Source: Methylobacterium symbioticum
GTDB taxonomy: Bacteria; Pseudomonadota; Alphaproteobacteria; Rhizobiales; Beijerinckiaceae
NCBI RefSeq assembly: GCF_902141845.1
Contig: NZ_CABFPH010000037.1
Location: 1 to 51,249, forward strand
Reading direction: 5' to 3'
DNA: 51,249 nt
Positions 8,575-19,202 of this stretch are shown here, piece after piece. Below the pieces are notes generated by a model that was not told the DNA's origin, did not search any database, and saw only the letters and a list, made by a program, of their open reading frames with translations. The position numbers and the translations under genes are program-made. Every line of letters starts with the position of its first letter. The first letter of the stretch is position 1.

Positions 8575-8597
8575 CCGAAGGGACTCAGCCCCTTCGG
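8575..8597. terminator. Hairpin between convergent folK and xoxJ
   Basis: CCGAAGGG (8575-8582) pairs perfectly with CCCTTCGG (8590-8597) around a 7-base loop, 9 bases after the folK stop. There is no T-run, so it may slow transcription or protect the 3' end rather than act as an intrinsic terminator. The following 80 bases have GC-rich repeat-like sequence of a kind common between Methylobacterium genes. Confidence 0.45.
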
Positions 8598-8683
8598 TGG
8601 GGTGTCGGGGCGAAGCCCTGACGGGACGTGCCCGGGCTTTGCCCTGGACCCGCCGAAGGCCCGAGGCCTTTGGAAACCCGGAA

Positions 8684-9532
8684 TCAGTTCTGGAGGAGCT
8701 TGTTCTCGGTCTCGTCGAGAAGAGGCACGTCGAAGTCGCGCAGAACCGTCTCGATATCGGCGCGGCGCTTGCGCAGGATCGTGTTGAGCTGGCGCTTCCA
8801 GTCCTCCTCGCCGAGGCGCACGCCCATGCCGATGCGGTAGGTCATGGCCGGGCGGTCGGGCTCCTTGAGGAGGGGCACCACGTCCAGCGGCTTGCCGGAC
8901 TGCTTGGCGAGCCAGCCGGCGGCCGGACCCCAGAGCACGGCGGCGTCGATCGCACCCTCGGCGAGATCCGCGATCACCTCGGCCGAGACCGTCTGGTGCT
9001 TGCGGGCCGGATCGAGCTGGTACGGCGCGTAGGCCTTCATCCCCGAGATCAGGCCGAGATCGCCCATCCGGTTGACGGGCGGCGTGCCGGCGATGACGCC
9101 GATGCGCTTGCCCTTGAGGCGCTGGTCGTCGAGCCCGGTCACGTCCGTGAACTCGCCCTTCCGGGTCACCAGCGTGTAGGTCGAGCGGTAATAGGGATTT
9201 GTGCTCTGGACGAGGTCGCTGCCGAAGGCCGAGCCGATGATGATGTCGCACAGGCCGGTGCCGAGGGTGTTGCGGACGAAGCCCGGCCCCTGCGTCAGCC
9301 AGTAATAGCGGACCTTCACCTTCAGTTCGTCGGCGACGATGGCCGCGATCTTGTTCTCGAAGCCGTCCTCCTTCCGCTCGGAGAAGGGCATGTTGCCCGG
9401 ATCGCCGCACACGCGGAGCGTGTCCGTGGTGACGAGATCGGGGAGGTGCTGCGCGGAGGCGTCACGCGCCCCTGCTGCAAGCAGCAGGAGCGCGCAGGCC
9501 GCGGTGACCCGCGTCTTGGTGCCGGGGGTCAT
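8684..9532 (-). CDS. xoxJ: XoxJ, periplasmic MxaJ-like binding protein of the lanthanide methanol dehydrogenase system
   Basis: A 282-residue protein of the family 3 solute-binding fold with a signal peptide (ACALLLLAAGARDASAQ). The mature start TLRVCGDPGNMPFSERKEDGFENKIA is typical of MxaJ/XoxJ. XoxJ is required for, or assists, maturation of XoxF, perhaps by binding the partly folded enzyme in its cleft. ATG 9532 overlaps the xoxG stop by ATGA. It is third in xoxF-xoxG-xoxJ. The open frame extends upstream into xoxG, but that part is out of family. Confidence 0.93.
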   Translation of the reverse strand: MTPGTKTRVTAACALLLLAAGARDASAQHLPDLVTTDTLRVCGDPGNMPFSERKEDGFENKIAAIVADELKVKVRYYWLTQGPGFVRNTLGTGLCDIIIGSAFGSDLVQSTNPYYRSTYTLVTRKGEFTDVTGLDDQRLKGKRIGVIAGTPPVNRMGDLGLISGMKAYAPYQLDPARKHQTVSAEVIADLAEGAIDAAVLWGPAAGWLAKQSGKPLDVVPLLKEPDRPAMTYRIGMGVRLGEEDWKRQLNTILRKRRADIETVLRDFDVPLLDETENKLLQN

Positions 9533-10143
9533 CAACCGCCCAGGCACTCCTTCTCGTTCTTCTTCGCCGCCTCCGGCTTGTCTTCCTTGTCGCCCGGACG
9601 GACGCGGCCCATGGCGCCGGCGGCGCGGGCCTTCAGGTAGACGTAGAGGTCGTCGGCATAGCACATGACGTTCTTGTTATCGCCGAAGGCCGGCATGACC
9701 TTCTGCTCGGAGCTCGAGACGTCCTGCTTGCCGCCGGCCAGGATACCGATGAACTCCTCGTAGGAGAGGTGCTTCAGCGAATCCTTGAGGGCGGGCGCGT
9801 AGGTCGAGCCCATGCCGTCCGGGCCGTGGCAGACGTGGCACTCGGCGTGATAGCGGCGGTAGCCGGAATAGGCATACCAGTCGACCTTCTTGCCCTGGTC
9901 GGTGACGTGGAAGGTCGGATGGCCCTCGGCATCGAAATACTTGCCGTCCTCGACCTTCACGGCAACGTCCTTCTTGAGGAGCTTCTCGTCGGGCTCCGCA
10001 GACTTGTCGTTCGGGTTCAGAGAATTGGCGAGGGCGGGATCGGCAGGCTTGGCATCCTCAGCATGTACGGCAACCAGACCAACGGTTGCTAGGGCGAGGG
10101 CAGCCACGAGCGGCCGCGTAACGAAGGTGCTGAGGTGGTGCAA
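9532..10143 (-). CDS. xoxG: XoxG, c-type cytochrome electron acceptor of XoxF
   Basis: A 203-residue periplasmic cytochrome c. The signal peptide runs about 1-28 (VAALALATVGLVAVHA). One haem site, CHVCH, is at residues 102-106, and KVMPAF carries the likely axial methionine. It takes electrons from XoxF. I choose the TTG start at 10143 because it follows GGGAGAAACGTCCG and begins directly before the signal peptide; no ATG or GTG lies nearer to the signal peptide and the ATG at 10203 adds a non-signal extension. The Lys/Glu-rich tail ends with a lone Cys (KECLGG). It is separated from xoxF by 134 bases with a strong hairpin. Confidence 0.93.
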   Translation of the reverse strand: MHHLSTFVTRPLVAALALATVGLVAVHAEDAKPADPALANSLNPNDKSAEPDEKLLKKDVAVKVEDGKYFDAEGHPTFHVTDQGKKVDWYAYSGYRRYHAECHVCHGPDGMGSTYAPALKDSLKHLSYEEFIGILAGGKQDVSSSEQKVMPAFGDNKNVMCYADDLYVYLKARAAGAMGRVRPGDKEDKPEAAKKNEKECLGG

Positions 10144-10221
10144 CGGACGTTTCTCCCTGGAAGGCTCGTCGAGACCCCCATGGCCTGACCGGCCTTCTTG
10201 CAAGTCACTCTAATCATAAGA

Positions 10222-10249
10222 GTGCCGGCGCGGAAACCCGCGCCGGCAC
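10222..10249 (-). promoter_or_regulatory. Strong hairpin between xoxF and xoxG
   Basis: GTGCCGGCGCGG (10222-10233) and CCGCGCCGGCAC (10238-10249) form a perfect 12-bp stem with a 4-base loop, 29 bases after the xoxF stop. On the minus strand it is followed by CTCTTATGATTAG, not a true T-run. It may attenuate read-through or protect the xoxF 3' end so that more dehydrogenase than cytochrome is made. Confidence 0.7.
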
Positions 10250-10277
10250 CCTCATTCACCTCTTCAGCTGCGACCGA

Positions 10278-12083
10278 TTAGTTCGGCAGCGTGAAGACGG
10301 TCAGCTGACCGCCGAGGTTGGTGTAGTTGGACAGGGCCGCGTAGCCGCCGACCGCGCCGAGACCGGCATTCGGATCGGTGAGGCCGGCCGCGAGGCCGAT
10401 GCCCGCCCAGCCGCCGACGCCCGACAGGACGCCCACGTACTGCTTGCCCTTGTGGCTGTAGGTCATCACGTTGCCGATGATGCCCGACGGGGTCTTGAAC
10501 TTGTACAGCTCCTTACCCGTCTTCGAGTCGACCGCCTTCAGGTAACCCTCGAGGGTGCCGTAGAAGACGACGTCGCCAGCGGTGGCCAGAGCGCCCGACC
10601 ACACCGAGAACTGCTCGGCGTTCGACCACTTGATCTTACCGTTCACGCCGTCCCAGGCGATGAAGTTACCCATGCCGCCGTGCGAGTTCGGGGCGGGGTA
10701 CATCGACAGGGTCGCGCCGACATAGGGCTGGCCCGGGGTGTAGGACACCTTGAAGGGCTCGTAGTCCATGCAGACGTGGTTGGTGGGAACGTAGAACAGG
10801 CTGGTCTTGGGCGAGTAGGCCGCCGGCTGCTGGTCCTTGGTGCCCAGAGCCGCCGGGCAGATGCCCTTCGAGTTCACGTCCTCGCCGTTCTGCTCGGTCG
10901 AGTACTTCGACACGACCAGCGGACGGCCGTAGGTCTTCGAACCCTTGTCCATGTCGACCTTGGTGGCCCAGTTCACCACCGGATCGTACTTCTCGGCGAC
11001 GAGAAGCTCGCCGGTCGCGCGATCGAGGGTGTAGCCGAAGCCGTTACGGTCGAAGTGGGTCAGCAGCGGACGCTCCTTACCATCGACCTTCTGGTCGGTG
11101 AGGATCATCTCGTTGATGCCGTCGTAATCCCACTCGTCGTGGGGGGTCATCTGGTAGACCCACTTGGTCATGCCGGTGTCCGGGTTACGCGCCCAGATCG
11201 TCATGGACCACTTGTTGTCGCCCGGACGCTGCTTCGGGTTCCAGGTCGAGGGGTTGCCGGAACCGTAGTACATCAGGTCGAGCTTGGGATCGTAGGAGAA
11301 CCAGCCCCAGGTGCAGCCGCCGCCGGTCTTCCACTGATCGCCTTCCCAGGTCTTCAGCGAGGAGTCCTTGCCGATCGGCTTGCCGAGCGCGGTGGTCTTC
11401 TCGGGATCGACGATCAGCTGATCGTCCGGGCCCATCGAGTAGCCGCGCCACACCTTCTTGCCGGACTTCAGGTCGTAGGCGGTGACGTGGCACTGCACGC
11501 CGAACTCGCCGCCCGAGATGCCGACGATGACCTTGTCCTTGACCGGCAGAACGGTCGCGGTGTTGGTCTCGCCCTTCTTCGGGTCGCCGTTCACGACCGA
11601 CCAGTTGACCTTGCCGGTCTTGGCGTCGAGCGACACGACGGTGGTGTCGGCCTGGTGCAGGATGATGGCGCCGTCGGCATAGGCCAGGCCACGGTTGACC
11701 GTGTCACAGCACATGACCGGGATCACGGACGGATCCTGCTTCGGCTCGTACTTCCAGATGATCTTCGCCTCGTTGTTCAGGTCGAGGGCGTAGACGATGT
11801 TCGGGAAGGGCGTGTGGACGTACATGACGTCGCCGACGACGAGAGGCGAGCCCTCGTGGCCACGCAGAACGCCGGTCGAGAAGGTCCAGGCGACCTGGAG
11901 GTTCTTGACGTTCGAGGCGTTGATCTGGTCGAGCTTGGAATAGCGGGTGTTGGCGTAATCGACCGTCTGGAGCACCTGCTCCGCCGGGTTGGCGATGCCC
12001 TTCATGACGCTGTCATTGGCGAAGGCCGGCGCGGCGATGGCCGCGACGCCTGCGCCGAGGGCGAGGAGATGAACCGCTCTCAT
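10278..12083 (-). CDS. xoxF: XoxF, lanthanide-dependent PQQ methanol dehydrogenase
   Basis: A 601-residue periplasmic quinoprotein with an eight-bladed propeller. The signal peptide is about 1-23 (cleavage after AFA). The adjacent Cys-Cys pair that forms the disulfide ring over PQQ is in VMCCD (125-126). Metal ligands expected from the family are Glu193 (GGEFG), Asn277 (SGNPS) and Asp319; Asp321, two residues on (WDYDG), is the extra aspartate that marks lanthanide-dependent XoxF. Sequence and length match the XoxF5/XoxF1 type. ATG 12083 follows GGAGGAATCC. It leads xoxF-xoxG-xoxJ and has a long upstream region. Confidence 0.97.
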   Translation of the reverse strand: MRAVHLLALGAGVAAIAAPAFANDSVMKGIANPAEQVLQTVDYANTRYSKLDQINASNVKNLQVAWTFSTGVLRGHEGSPLVVGDVMYVHTPFPNIVYALDLNNEAKIIWKYEPKQDPSVIPVMCCDTVNRGLAYADGAIILHQADTTVVSLDAKTGKVNWSVVNGDPKKGETNTATVLPVKDKVIVGISGGEFGVQCHVTAYDLKSGKKVWRGYSMGPDDQLIVDPEKTTALGKPIGKDSSLKTWEGDQWKTGGGCTWGWFSYDPKLDLMYYGSGNPSTWNPKQRPGDNKWSMTIWARNPDTGMTKWVYQMTPHDEWDYDGINEMILTDQKVDGKERPLLTHFDRNGFGYTLDRATGELLVAEKYDPVVNWATKVDMDKGSKTYGRPLVVSKYSTEQNGEDVNSKGICPAALGTKDQQPAAYSPKTSLFYVPTNHVCMDYEPFKVSYTPGQPYVGATLSMYPAPNSHGGMGNFIAWDGVNGKIKWSNAEQFSVWSGALATAGDVVFYGTLEGYLKAVDSKTGKELYKFKTPSGIIGNVMTYSHKGKQYVGVLSGVGGWAGIGLAAGLTDPNAGLGAVGGYAALSNYTNLGGQLTVFTLPN

Positions 12084-12737
12084 GGATTCCTCCGACAAGT
12101 CTTTGAGGTCTTAGGCCACGGGTGTTCAGTCCGCGGCTGCGGGACCCGACCTGCTGTTTGCGACAGGGATTTGGTACGCCTCGGTAGCGGGTCGCTTGAC
12201 GGTGCCGAACGAGCACCGAACCAGAGCCGACCATCCCTCGGGCCGGCTCCTCGAAACCGAGGCTTGAGGGAACTCTAAGAGAAATTTGAGCGCCGTCAAT
12301 CCGCCCAGGAGCGGTGAAACGCGCCAGAAAGGCGCATATCCCGGATGCTCAGCAATGTTGCTTTGCACAATTCAACGCTGCGACGCACATCAACAAGGTG
12401 AAAAGCGGTATCTCGGCACCGGTCTGTCCACATGATCCATGCGGAATGCGCAGCTTCGAGCGTTTCTTAGCCGGTGCGCATGCACCTTGCGCACAACCAA
12501 GGCGGCTTTCAGCGGGAATGACTTTGTCATTCCCGCGTAGCGTTGGACGCAGTGCAAAACGGGGATGGTTCGAAGGGCGGTCCGCAGCGGCCGCGACAAT
12601 TGCGCAATTATCCCGGATGTGCGCCCTCACGCCGCAGCCGGCTCTGCCGGCCTCAGGTCGAACGGGTGCTCGCAGGGGGTGGTGGGCCGCAGGCCGGCCC
12701 GGGTTTCCTGCGGACGCAACCGCACGCTCTGAGGGAA
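12084..12737 (-). promoter_or_regulatory. Upstream region of xoxF
   Basis: This 654-base gap carries no convincing gene. Reading toward xoxF, a candidate promoter has TTGACG at 12299-12294 with a poor -10 near 12279-12271. The leader then holds a small CCTCG/CGAGG hairpin (12249-12262). Farther out is a perfect palindrome (12512-12536). The start of a lanthanide-responsive promoter is expected here, but no known operator is recognised. Confidence 0.45.
12512..12536. repeat. Perfect 11-bp inverted repeat upstream of xoxF
   Basis: GCGGGAATGAC (12512-12522) and GTCATTCCCGC (12526-12536) are exact reverse complements around TTT. The motif could be a dispersed palindromic repeat, since CATTCCCGC-type palindromes are common in bacterial genomes, or an operator. 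It lies about 430 bases from the xoxF start. Confidence 0.75.
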
Positions 12738-13025
12738 TCAGAGAAGGCCGACGCTTCCGGTGCTCTCGAACTCGGCCATGTCGCCGACGAGATCCGTCAC
12801 CGCGATGTCGAGGCGCCGGCCGTTCCTGAGGCGGAGCTGGGAATCCGGCTCCAGCCAGATCGGCCGCAGGCCGGCATGGCTGCCGCGCAGGGTGCCGTAG
12901 GCGATCAGTGCCTCGGCACGGCGTTCGATCACGAGGCGGTAGCGCACACGGGCGGGCTGGCAGCCCTCGGCCGTGACGATCCCGAGACCCGTCAGCGTCT
13001 TCAGGACTTCATTGGGTTCGGCCAT
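12738..13025 (-). CDS. Small conserved-looking hypothetical protein
   Basis: A 95-residue protein starting MAEPNEVLKTLTGLG. It reads as a compact alpha/beta domain with no signal peptide, membrane segment or metal motif. An ATG at 13073 would add 16 residues; neither start has a clear ribosome site. It lies between xoxF and RNase D on the same strand, but 145 bases from rnd. Function is unknown; codon use is normal for this genome. Confidence 0.6.
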   Translation of the reverse strand: MAEPNEVLKTLTGLGIVTAEGCQPARVRYRLVIERRAEALIAYGTLRGSHAGLRPIWLEPDSQLRLRNGRRLDIAVTDLVGDMAEFESTGSVGLL

Positions 13026-13169
13026 CGGACGCGACGCGGTGCGGACAGGACAAAACGGCAAGGACATTGCCATTTAATCCCGGCCTGCCCCGCTGTCACG
13101 CCGGCTCGCCCGCGAGGGCGACGACAAATCCGGCCGGATGCAGCCCGTCCTGCCGGAGCGGCCCGCGCC

Positions 13170-14324
13170 TCAGACGAGGTCGCGCACCACGATGCGCCCG
13201 CCCTCCGCCGAGAGGGCGAGGCGGCCGTGCTTCAGCGCCAGCGCCTTCTCGCCGAACAGGGACCGGCGCCAGCCATGCAGCACGGCCACGTCCGCCGCGT
13301 CGTCCTCGGCCACCGCCTCCAGATCGTCCACGGTGGCGATGATCTTCGGTGCGACGCCCTCGGTCTCGCACACCGCCTTCAGCAGCACCTTGAGCAATTC
13401 GACCAGGGCGCCGTTGCCGCCGCTGCGGCCGCGGACGCGCTCGGGCATGCTGATCGCGGCGAGGTCGCGCGCGAAGCCCCGCTCCACCGCGGCGAGGATG
13501 TCGGCGCCGGTGCGCGAGCGCTCGAAACCCGCCGGGATGGTGCGCAGGCGGCCGAGGGCCTCGACGCTGCGGGGGGCGCTCGTCGCCACGTCGATCACCG
13601 CCTCGTCCTTCAGGATGCGCCCGCGCGGCACGTTCCGGCTCTGCGCCTCGCGCTCGCGCCAGGCGGCGACCTCGGCCAGCACCGCGATCTCGCGGGGCTT
13701 GCGCATCCGCCCGGAGAGCCGGCGCCAGGCGAGCTCCGGATCGGCCCGGTAGGTCTCGGGAGAGGTGAGCACAGCCATCTCCTCGTCGAGCCAGGCGCCG
13801 CGGTCGGTGCGCAGAAGCTCGCCCGCCAGCACCTCGTAGATCTTCACGAGATGCGTCACGTCGGACAGCGCATAGGCGAGCTGCGCCTCGGAGAGCGGCC
13901 GGCGCGACCAATCGGTGAAGCGCGAGGACTTGTCGATCTTGGCCTTGGCGAGGTCGTTGACGAGCTGCTCGTAGGAGACGGAATCGCCGTAGCCGCAGAC
14001 CATCGCGGCGACCTGCGTATCGAAGAAGGGCTGCGGCAGGAGGCTGCCCATCAGCCAGATGATCTCCAGATCCTGCCGGGCGGAGTGGAACACCTTCACC
14101 ACGCCCTCGTCGGCCATCAGGTCGAGGAAGGGCCGGAGGTCGATGTCCTTGGCCAAGGGGTCGACCAGCACCGCCGTCCCGTCCGGGCCCGCCATCTGGA
14201 TGAGGCAGAGCTTCGGATAATAGGTGGTCTCGCGCATGAACTCCGTGTCGACGGTCACGAAGGGCTGCGTGGCCAGCTTTGCGCAGGCGTCGCGCAGTGC
14301 CGGGGTCGTGCTGATCAGATCCAT
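13170..14324 (-). CDS. rnd: Ribonuclease D
   Basis: A 384-residue 3'-5' exoribonuclease of the DEDD family, acting in tRNA 3' maturation and RNA turnover. Catalytic segments are DTEF (Asp26, Glu28), HSARQDLEI, and the third motif [11 protein letters not shown]-terminal HRDC-type helical domain follows (about 210-290). ATG 14324 is chosen; a GTG directly before it at 14327 is also possible. The upstream hypothetical gene ends 85 bases before it on the same strand. Confidence 0.94.
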   Translation of the reverse strand: MDLISTTPALRDACAKLATQPFVTVDTEFMRETTYYPKLCLIQMAGPDGTAVLVDPLAKDIDLRPFLDLMADEGVVKVFHSARQDLEIIWLMGSLLPQPFFDTQVAAMVCGYGDSVSYEQLVNDLAKAKIDKSSRFTDWSRRPLSEAQLAYALSDVTHLVKIYEVLAGELLRTDRGAWLDEEMAVLTSPETYRADPELAWRRLSGRMRKPREIAVLAEVAAWREREAQSRNVPRGRILKDEAVIDVATSAPRSVEALGRLRTIPAGFERSRTGADILAAVERGFARDLAAISMPERVRGRSGGNGALVELLKVLLKAVCETEGVAPKIIATVDDLEAVAEDDAADVAVLHGWRRSLFGEKALALKHGRLALSAEGGRIVVRDLV

Positions 14325-14409
14325 CACTCGGCTATACCGGAGGTTTCCCGGCTTGGGGAGCGGCGGCCCGCGCCCTCCCCAGCGAAGCCGAGGGGTTTCC
14401 AGTCCTTAA

Positions 14410-14838
14410 TCAGGCGACCTCGGCCAGCGCCGCGCGGCGGCGGGCCCGGGCGGTCCGGCGGATGCGCGCCGCATCCGCGCGGCGCTGCGCCTCGGCACGG
14501 GCCATCAGCCAGTCGAGGATGCCGCCCTCCAGCCGCTCGCCGGTCGCGGCGTCGGTGAGGCGGCGGATGCGGTCGGTCCGGAAGCCGCGATAGCCGCCGC
14601 GACCGGGATCGATGCCGCCGAGCAGGGTGCGGCCAGGGCCGAGCTTCAGCTCGCGCGCCTCGACGGTGCGGCGGCTCCAGACCCCCTGGCCGTCCTCGTA
14701 GACGAGGTCGAACCGGCCGGAGAGGGGCCTCAGGCTCCAGCCGGGGGCAGGGGCCGGGGCCGGGGCGGAGGCCTCGCCGAGGGGCTCGGACCGCACCCCG
14801 TGGAAGCGGGAAAAGGCATGCGCGTTCATGGAGATCAT
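14410..14838 (-). CDS. Hypothetical protein with a WYL-like segment
   Basis: A 142-residue protein. After an Ala/Pro-rich linker (about 24-33), FDLVYEDGQGVWSRRTVEARELKL and GGYRGFRTDRIRRL match the strand pattern of WYL domains, where FxYxDxxGxxSxR is followed by FRxDRI. WYL domains sense ligands in transcriptional regulators, but no DNA-binding part is present. The C-terminus is an Arg/Ala-rich helix. ATG 14838 or ATG 14829 could be the start. The WYL relation is my reading of the pattern, not proven. Confidence 0.6.
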   Translation of the reverse strand: MISMNAHAFSRFHGVRSEPLGEASAPAPAPAPGWSLRPLSGRFDLVYEDGQGVWSRRTVEARELKLGPGRTLLGGIDPGRGGYRGFRTDRIRRLTDAATGERLEGGILDWLMARAEAQRRADAARIRRTARARRRAALAEVA

Positions 14839-16870
<2,032 letters not shown>

Positions 16871-16880
16871 GGCGCAACCC

Positions 16881-17045
16881 TCCTCCCTCTGCGGGGGAGG
16901 GTGCTGCACGCAAGGGAGGCGGGAGAGGGGAACCCGCTTCCGGCACAGGCTCGGCGTCGATGCCGGGCGCCCTCCGGCGGCGGCGCCTCCTCTCCCGACC
17001 CTGCCTGACGGCAGGGCCACCCTCCCCCCGCAGAGGGGGGAGGGA
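16881..17045. repeat. Paired inverted-repeat intergenic element, copy 1
   Basis: A 165-bp imperfect palindrome. The outer left arm (16881-16903, TCCTCCCTCTGCGGGGGAGG plus GTG) is the reverse complement of the right arm (17017-17045), and inner arms GGGAGAGGGG and CCTCTCCC also pair. The middle is unrelated to copy 2 at 21546-21720. It lies 10 bases after aspS and 16 before the glycosyltransferase start. Confidence 0.8.
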
Positions 17046-17061
17046 GACGCGGGAACCCTCA

Positions 17062-17940
17062 GTGCCAGACCTCGTCGCGATCATCGTCGCCCATGACAGC
17101 GCCCACGCGCTGCCGGACTGCCTCGCCGCCCTGGCGCGCGAGGGCGTGCCGGCCCTCGTCGTCGACAATGCGAGCCGCGACGGCTCGGCGGAGCTGGCGG
17201 AGCGGCTCGGCGCCCGCGTCCTGCGCAACCCCCGCAACGAGGGCTATGGCCGGGCCAACAATCTCGGCGTGCGGGCGGCCGAGGATGCCGGCCATGTCCT
17301 CCTCCTCAACCCGGACCTGATCCTGCAACCGGGCGCCGCCTCGGCCCTGCGCGCGGCCGTCCGCGCCTATCCCGATGCCGGGCTCTACGCCCCGCGCATC
17401 GTCGAGCCGGACGGGCGCTTCTTCTTCCAGGCCCAGTCCTTCCTGAGCCCCTACCTCGCGAACGCCAAGGGCCGCCGCGACCGGCCGGAGGGCGATGCCT
17501 GCGCGCCCTTCCTCTCCGGCGCCTGCCTGATGGCGGAGCGGGCCTTCCTGCTCGGCCTCGGCGGCTTCGACGAGGCGATCTTCCTGTTCTACGAGGACGA
17601 CGACCTCTGCCGCCGCGTCGCCGATGCGGGCCGCGCCCTGGTCCACGTGCACGGGGCGGTGGCCCTGCACGGGCGCGGGCGCTCCTCGGCCCCGGAGCGC
17701 GGCCGCGTCTTCCGGGCCCGCTGGCACCTCGCCTGGTCGAAGGCCTACGTCGCCCGCAAATACGGCCTGCCCGACCCGAGCCTCGCCACGCTGCTCACCA
17801 ACGCGCCCAAGGCTGCGCTCGCCCTCCTCGCCCTCCGCCGTGCCGGCTGGGAGCGCTACGGCGGCTCGGCCGCCGGGGCGCTCGCCGCCCTGCGCGGGCA
17901 GGGGGCGCTGGAACGGGAGGGGCTGGACCACCAGCCATGA
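17062..17940 (+). CDS. Family 2 glycosyltransferase (WbbL/rhamnosyltransferase-like)
   Basis: A 292-residue GT-A enzyme. VAIIVAHDSAHALPDCLAAL begins the nucleotide-binding fold, VVDNASRDGS is typical, NEGYGRANNLGV marks the WbbL-like subgroup, and LLLNPDL carries the metal-binding aspartate. GGFDEAIFLFYEDDDLCRR is the catalytic-base region. It probably adds a sugar to a surface polysaccharide. GTG 17062 is the start that begins the domain; its ribosome site would come from GGGAGACGCGGG at the edge of the repeat. Its stop overlaps the next gene. Confidence 0.88.
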   Translation: MPDLVAIIVAHDSAHALPDCLAALAREGVPALVVDNASRDGSAELAERLGARVLRNPRNEGYGRANNLGVRAAEDAGHVLLLNPDLILQPGAASALRAAVRAYPDAGLYAPRIVEPDGRFFFQAQSFLSPYLANAKGRRDRPEGDACAPFLSGACLMAERAFLLGLGGFDEAIFLFYEDDDLCRRVADAGRALVHVHGAVALHGRGRSSAPERGRVFRARWHLAWSKAYVARKYGLPDPSLATLLTNAPKAALALLALRRAGWERYGGSAAGALAALRGQGALEREGLDHQP

Positions 17941-18266
17941 GCGCGCTGCCGCCCCCCCAGGCCCTCGCCCGCGCGGCGGCGCTGCTTGCCGGGCAGGGCT
18001 TCCGCGTGGTCGCCCGGAACGACCGCGGCGACAGCCTCTATCTGGCAGAGGGCGACGGCCCGTATCGGCTGCGCCTCTCGAACCATGCCCGCACGCCGAA
18101 GCAGCGGCGCGGTCACCCGGAGGTGCTGGCGAGCCTCGTGATCCGCGCGCCGCGGACCGAGGCGCAGCTCGCCGCCCTGGTCGAGGCGGCTCTGCGCGAC
18201 TATGCGGGCGGGCTCAGGCGAGTCGCCGCTCAGGCCTCGGAGCCGGGCTCCGCATCGCGGAAATAG
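17937..18266 (+). CDS. Hypothetical protein coupled to the glycosyltransferase
   Basis: A 109-residue soluble protein that starts with ATG overlapping the previous stop (ATGA). It has a helical first third (PPQALARAAALLAGQGF), then strands with DSLYLAEGDGPYRLRLSNHA, and a helical end. No family is recognised. Its last 37 bases overlap the 3' end of the DUF3297 gene on the other strand, so the exact C-terminus is shared coding DNA. Confidence 0.7.
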   Translation: MSALPPPQALARAAALLAGQGFRVVARNDRGDSLYLAEGDGPYRLRLSNHARTPKQRRGHPEVLASLVIRAPRTEAQLAALVEAALRDYAGGLRRVAAQASEPGSASRK

Positions 18267-18487
18267 GGCTCGACGGGCCCCTTCAGCTTCACCGTCATCG
18301 GGTTGCCGGCGCGGTCGAGGGTCTTGCCGGCGGAGAGCCGAACCCAGCCCTCGCTGACGCAGTACTCCTCGACATTGGTCTTCTCGACGCCCTTGAAGCG
18401 CACGCCGACGCCGCGCTCCAGCAGCTGCTCGTCGTAATAGGGGCTGTTGGGATTGGCCGCGAGGCGGTCGGGGGGCGTGTCGGACAT
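18230..18487 (-). CDS. DUF3297 family protein
   Basis: An 85-residue protein that fits DUF3297 through its whole length: SPYYDEQLLERGVGVRF, GVEKTNVEEYCVSEGWVR and TVKLKGPVEPYF. The role of this short widespread proteobacterial family is unknown. ATG 18487 gives the family start. It overlaps the plus-strand hypothetical gene by 37 bases tail to tail. Confidence 0.88.
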   Translation of the reverse strand: MSDTPPDRLAANPNSPYYDEQLLERGVGVRFKGVEKTNVEEYCVSEGWVRLSAGKTLDRAGNPMTVKLKGPVEPYFRDAEPGSEA

Positions 18488-18527
18488 CGGCGTCGTCTCT
18501 ATCTCGAAACCGCTGCGGGTAGGCGAT

Positions 18528-19148
18528 TCAGCGTGGCGGCGCAACGGCCCGGAGCGCGGCGACGAGCTCGCCCGTCCGGTCGCTGCAGAGGAGGGGCACG
18601 AGGCGCGAGACCATCTCGTGCGGGAGATCCCACCACGCGGTCTCGAGGAGGGCGGCCACCGTCTCGGGGTCGAAGCGGGTGCGCACCACGCGGGCCGGAT
18701 TGCCGGCAACCACCGCGTAGGGCGGCACGTCGCGGGCCACCACCGCGCGGGCCGCCACCACCGCCCCGTGGCCGACCGTGACCCCGGACAGGATCATGCA
18801 GCCGGATCCGAGCCAGACATCGTGCCCGATCGTCACGCCGCCGCGGGAGGCGTGGTAATCCGTCGGCGCCTCGGCGTCGGGGAAATGCGCACGCATCGCC
18901 GCGAAGGGATAGGTCGTCGCCCAGTCGAGCCGGTGCCCGCCGCCGAGCAGGATCTCGACCCGGTCGGCGATGGAACAGTAGCGCCCGATCGTCAGGGGCT
19001 GCCCGGACTCCGGAAAGCGGACCTTCGGCCGTCCGTAGGAATAGGCGCCGATGGAGAAACCGTAGCGGGAAACCAGTTTCGCGAGGTGGATGCGTGTCTC
19101 GTTCTTCGGGTTGCGCCCACTGCGCAGCCGGTGCAACAGGGCCTTCAA
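18528..19148 (-). CDS. Hexapeptide-repeat acetyltransferase (CatB/xenobiotic acetyltransferase-like)
   Basis: About 206 residues. The left-handed beta-helix repeats are visible from LTIGRYCSIADRVEILLGG to VTIGHDVWLGSGCMILSGVTVGHGAVVAARAVV, followed by DVPPYAVVAGNPARVVR, which is the classic end of such enzymes, and a C-terminal helix. The His of the catalytic region is probably the one in LGGGHRLDW. It would acetylate an O- or N-acceptor, perhaps a sugar. The start is uncertain: TTG 19148 (LKALLHRLRSGRNPK) fits relatives, TTG 19136 is also possible, and no ATG is suitable. It is divergent from maeB. Confidence 0.82.
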   Translation of the reverse strand: MKALLHRLRSGRNPKNETRIHLAKLVSRYGFSIGAYSYGRPKVRFPESGQPLTIGRYCSIADRVEILLGGGHRLDWATTYPFAAMRAHFPDAEAPTDYHASRGGVTIGHDVWLGSGCMILSGVTVGHGAVVAARAVVARDVPPYAVVAGNPARVVRTRFDPETVAALLETAWWDLPHEMVSRLVPLLCSDRTGELVAALRAVAPPR

Positions 19149-19202
19149 GGGGCGTGGCCTGCTGCCGCGCCGCAACGGCTCCAGGGAGCGGGAGAAAGGG
19201 TC

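Noticed and set aside
9532..10203. ATG start for xoxG at 10203
   Set aside because: The added 20 residues are charged and precede the signal peptide; the TTG at 10143 has a better ribosome site and places the signal peptide first.
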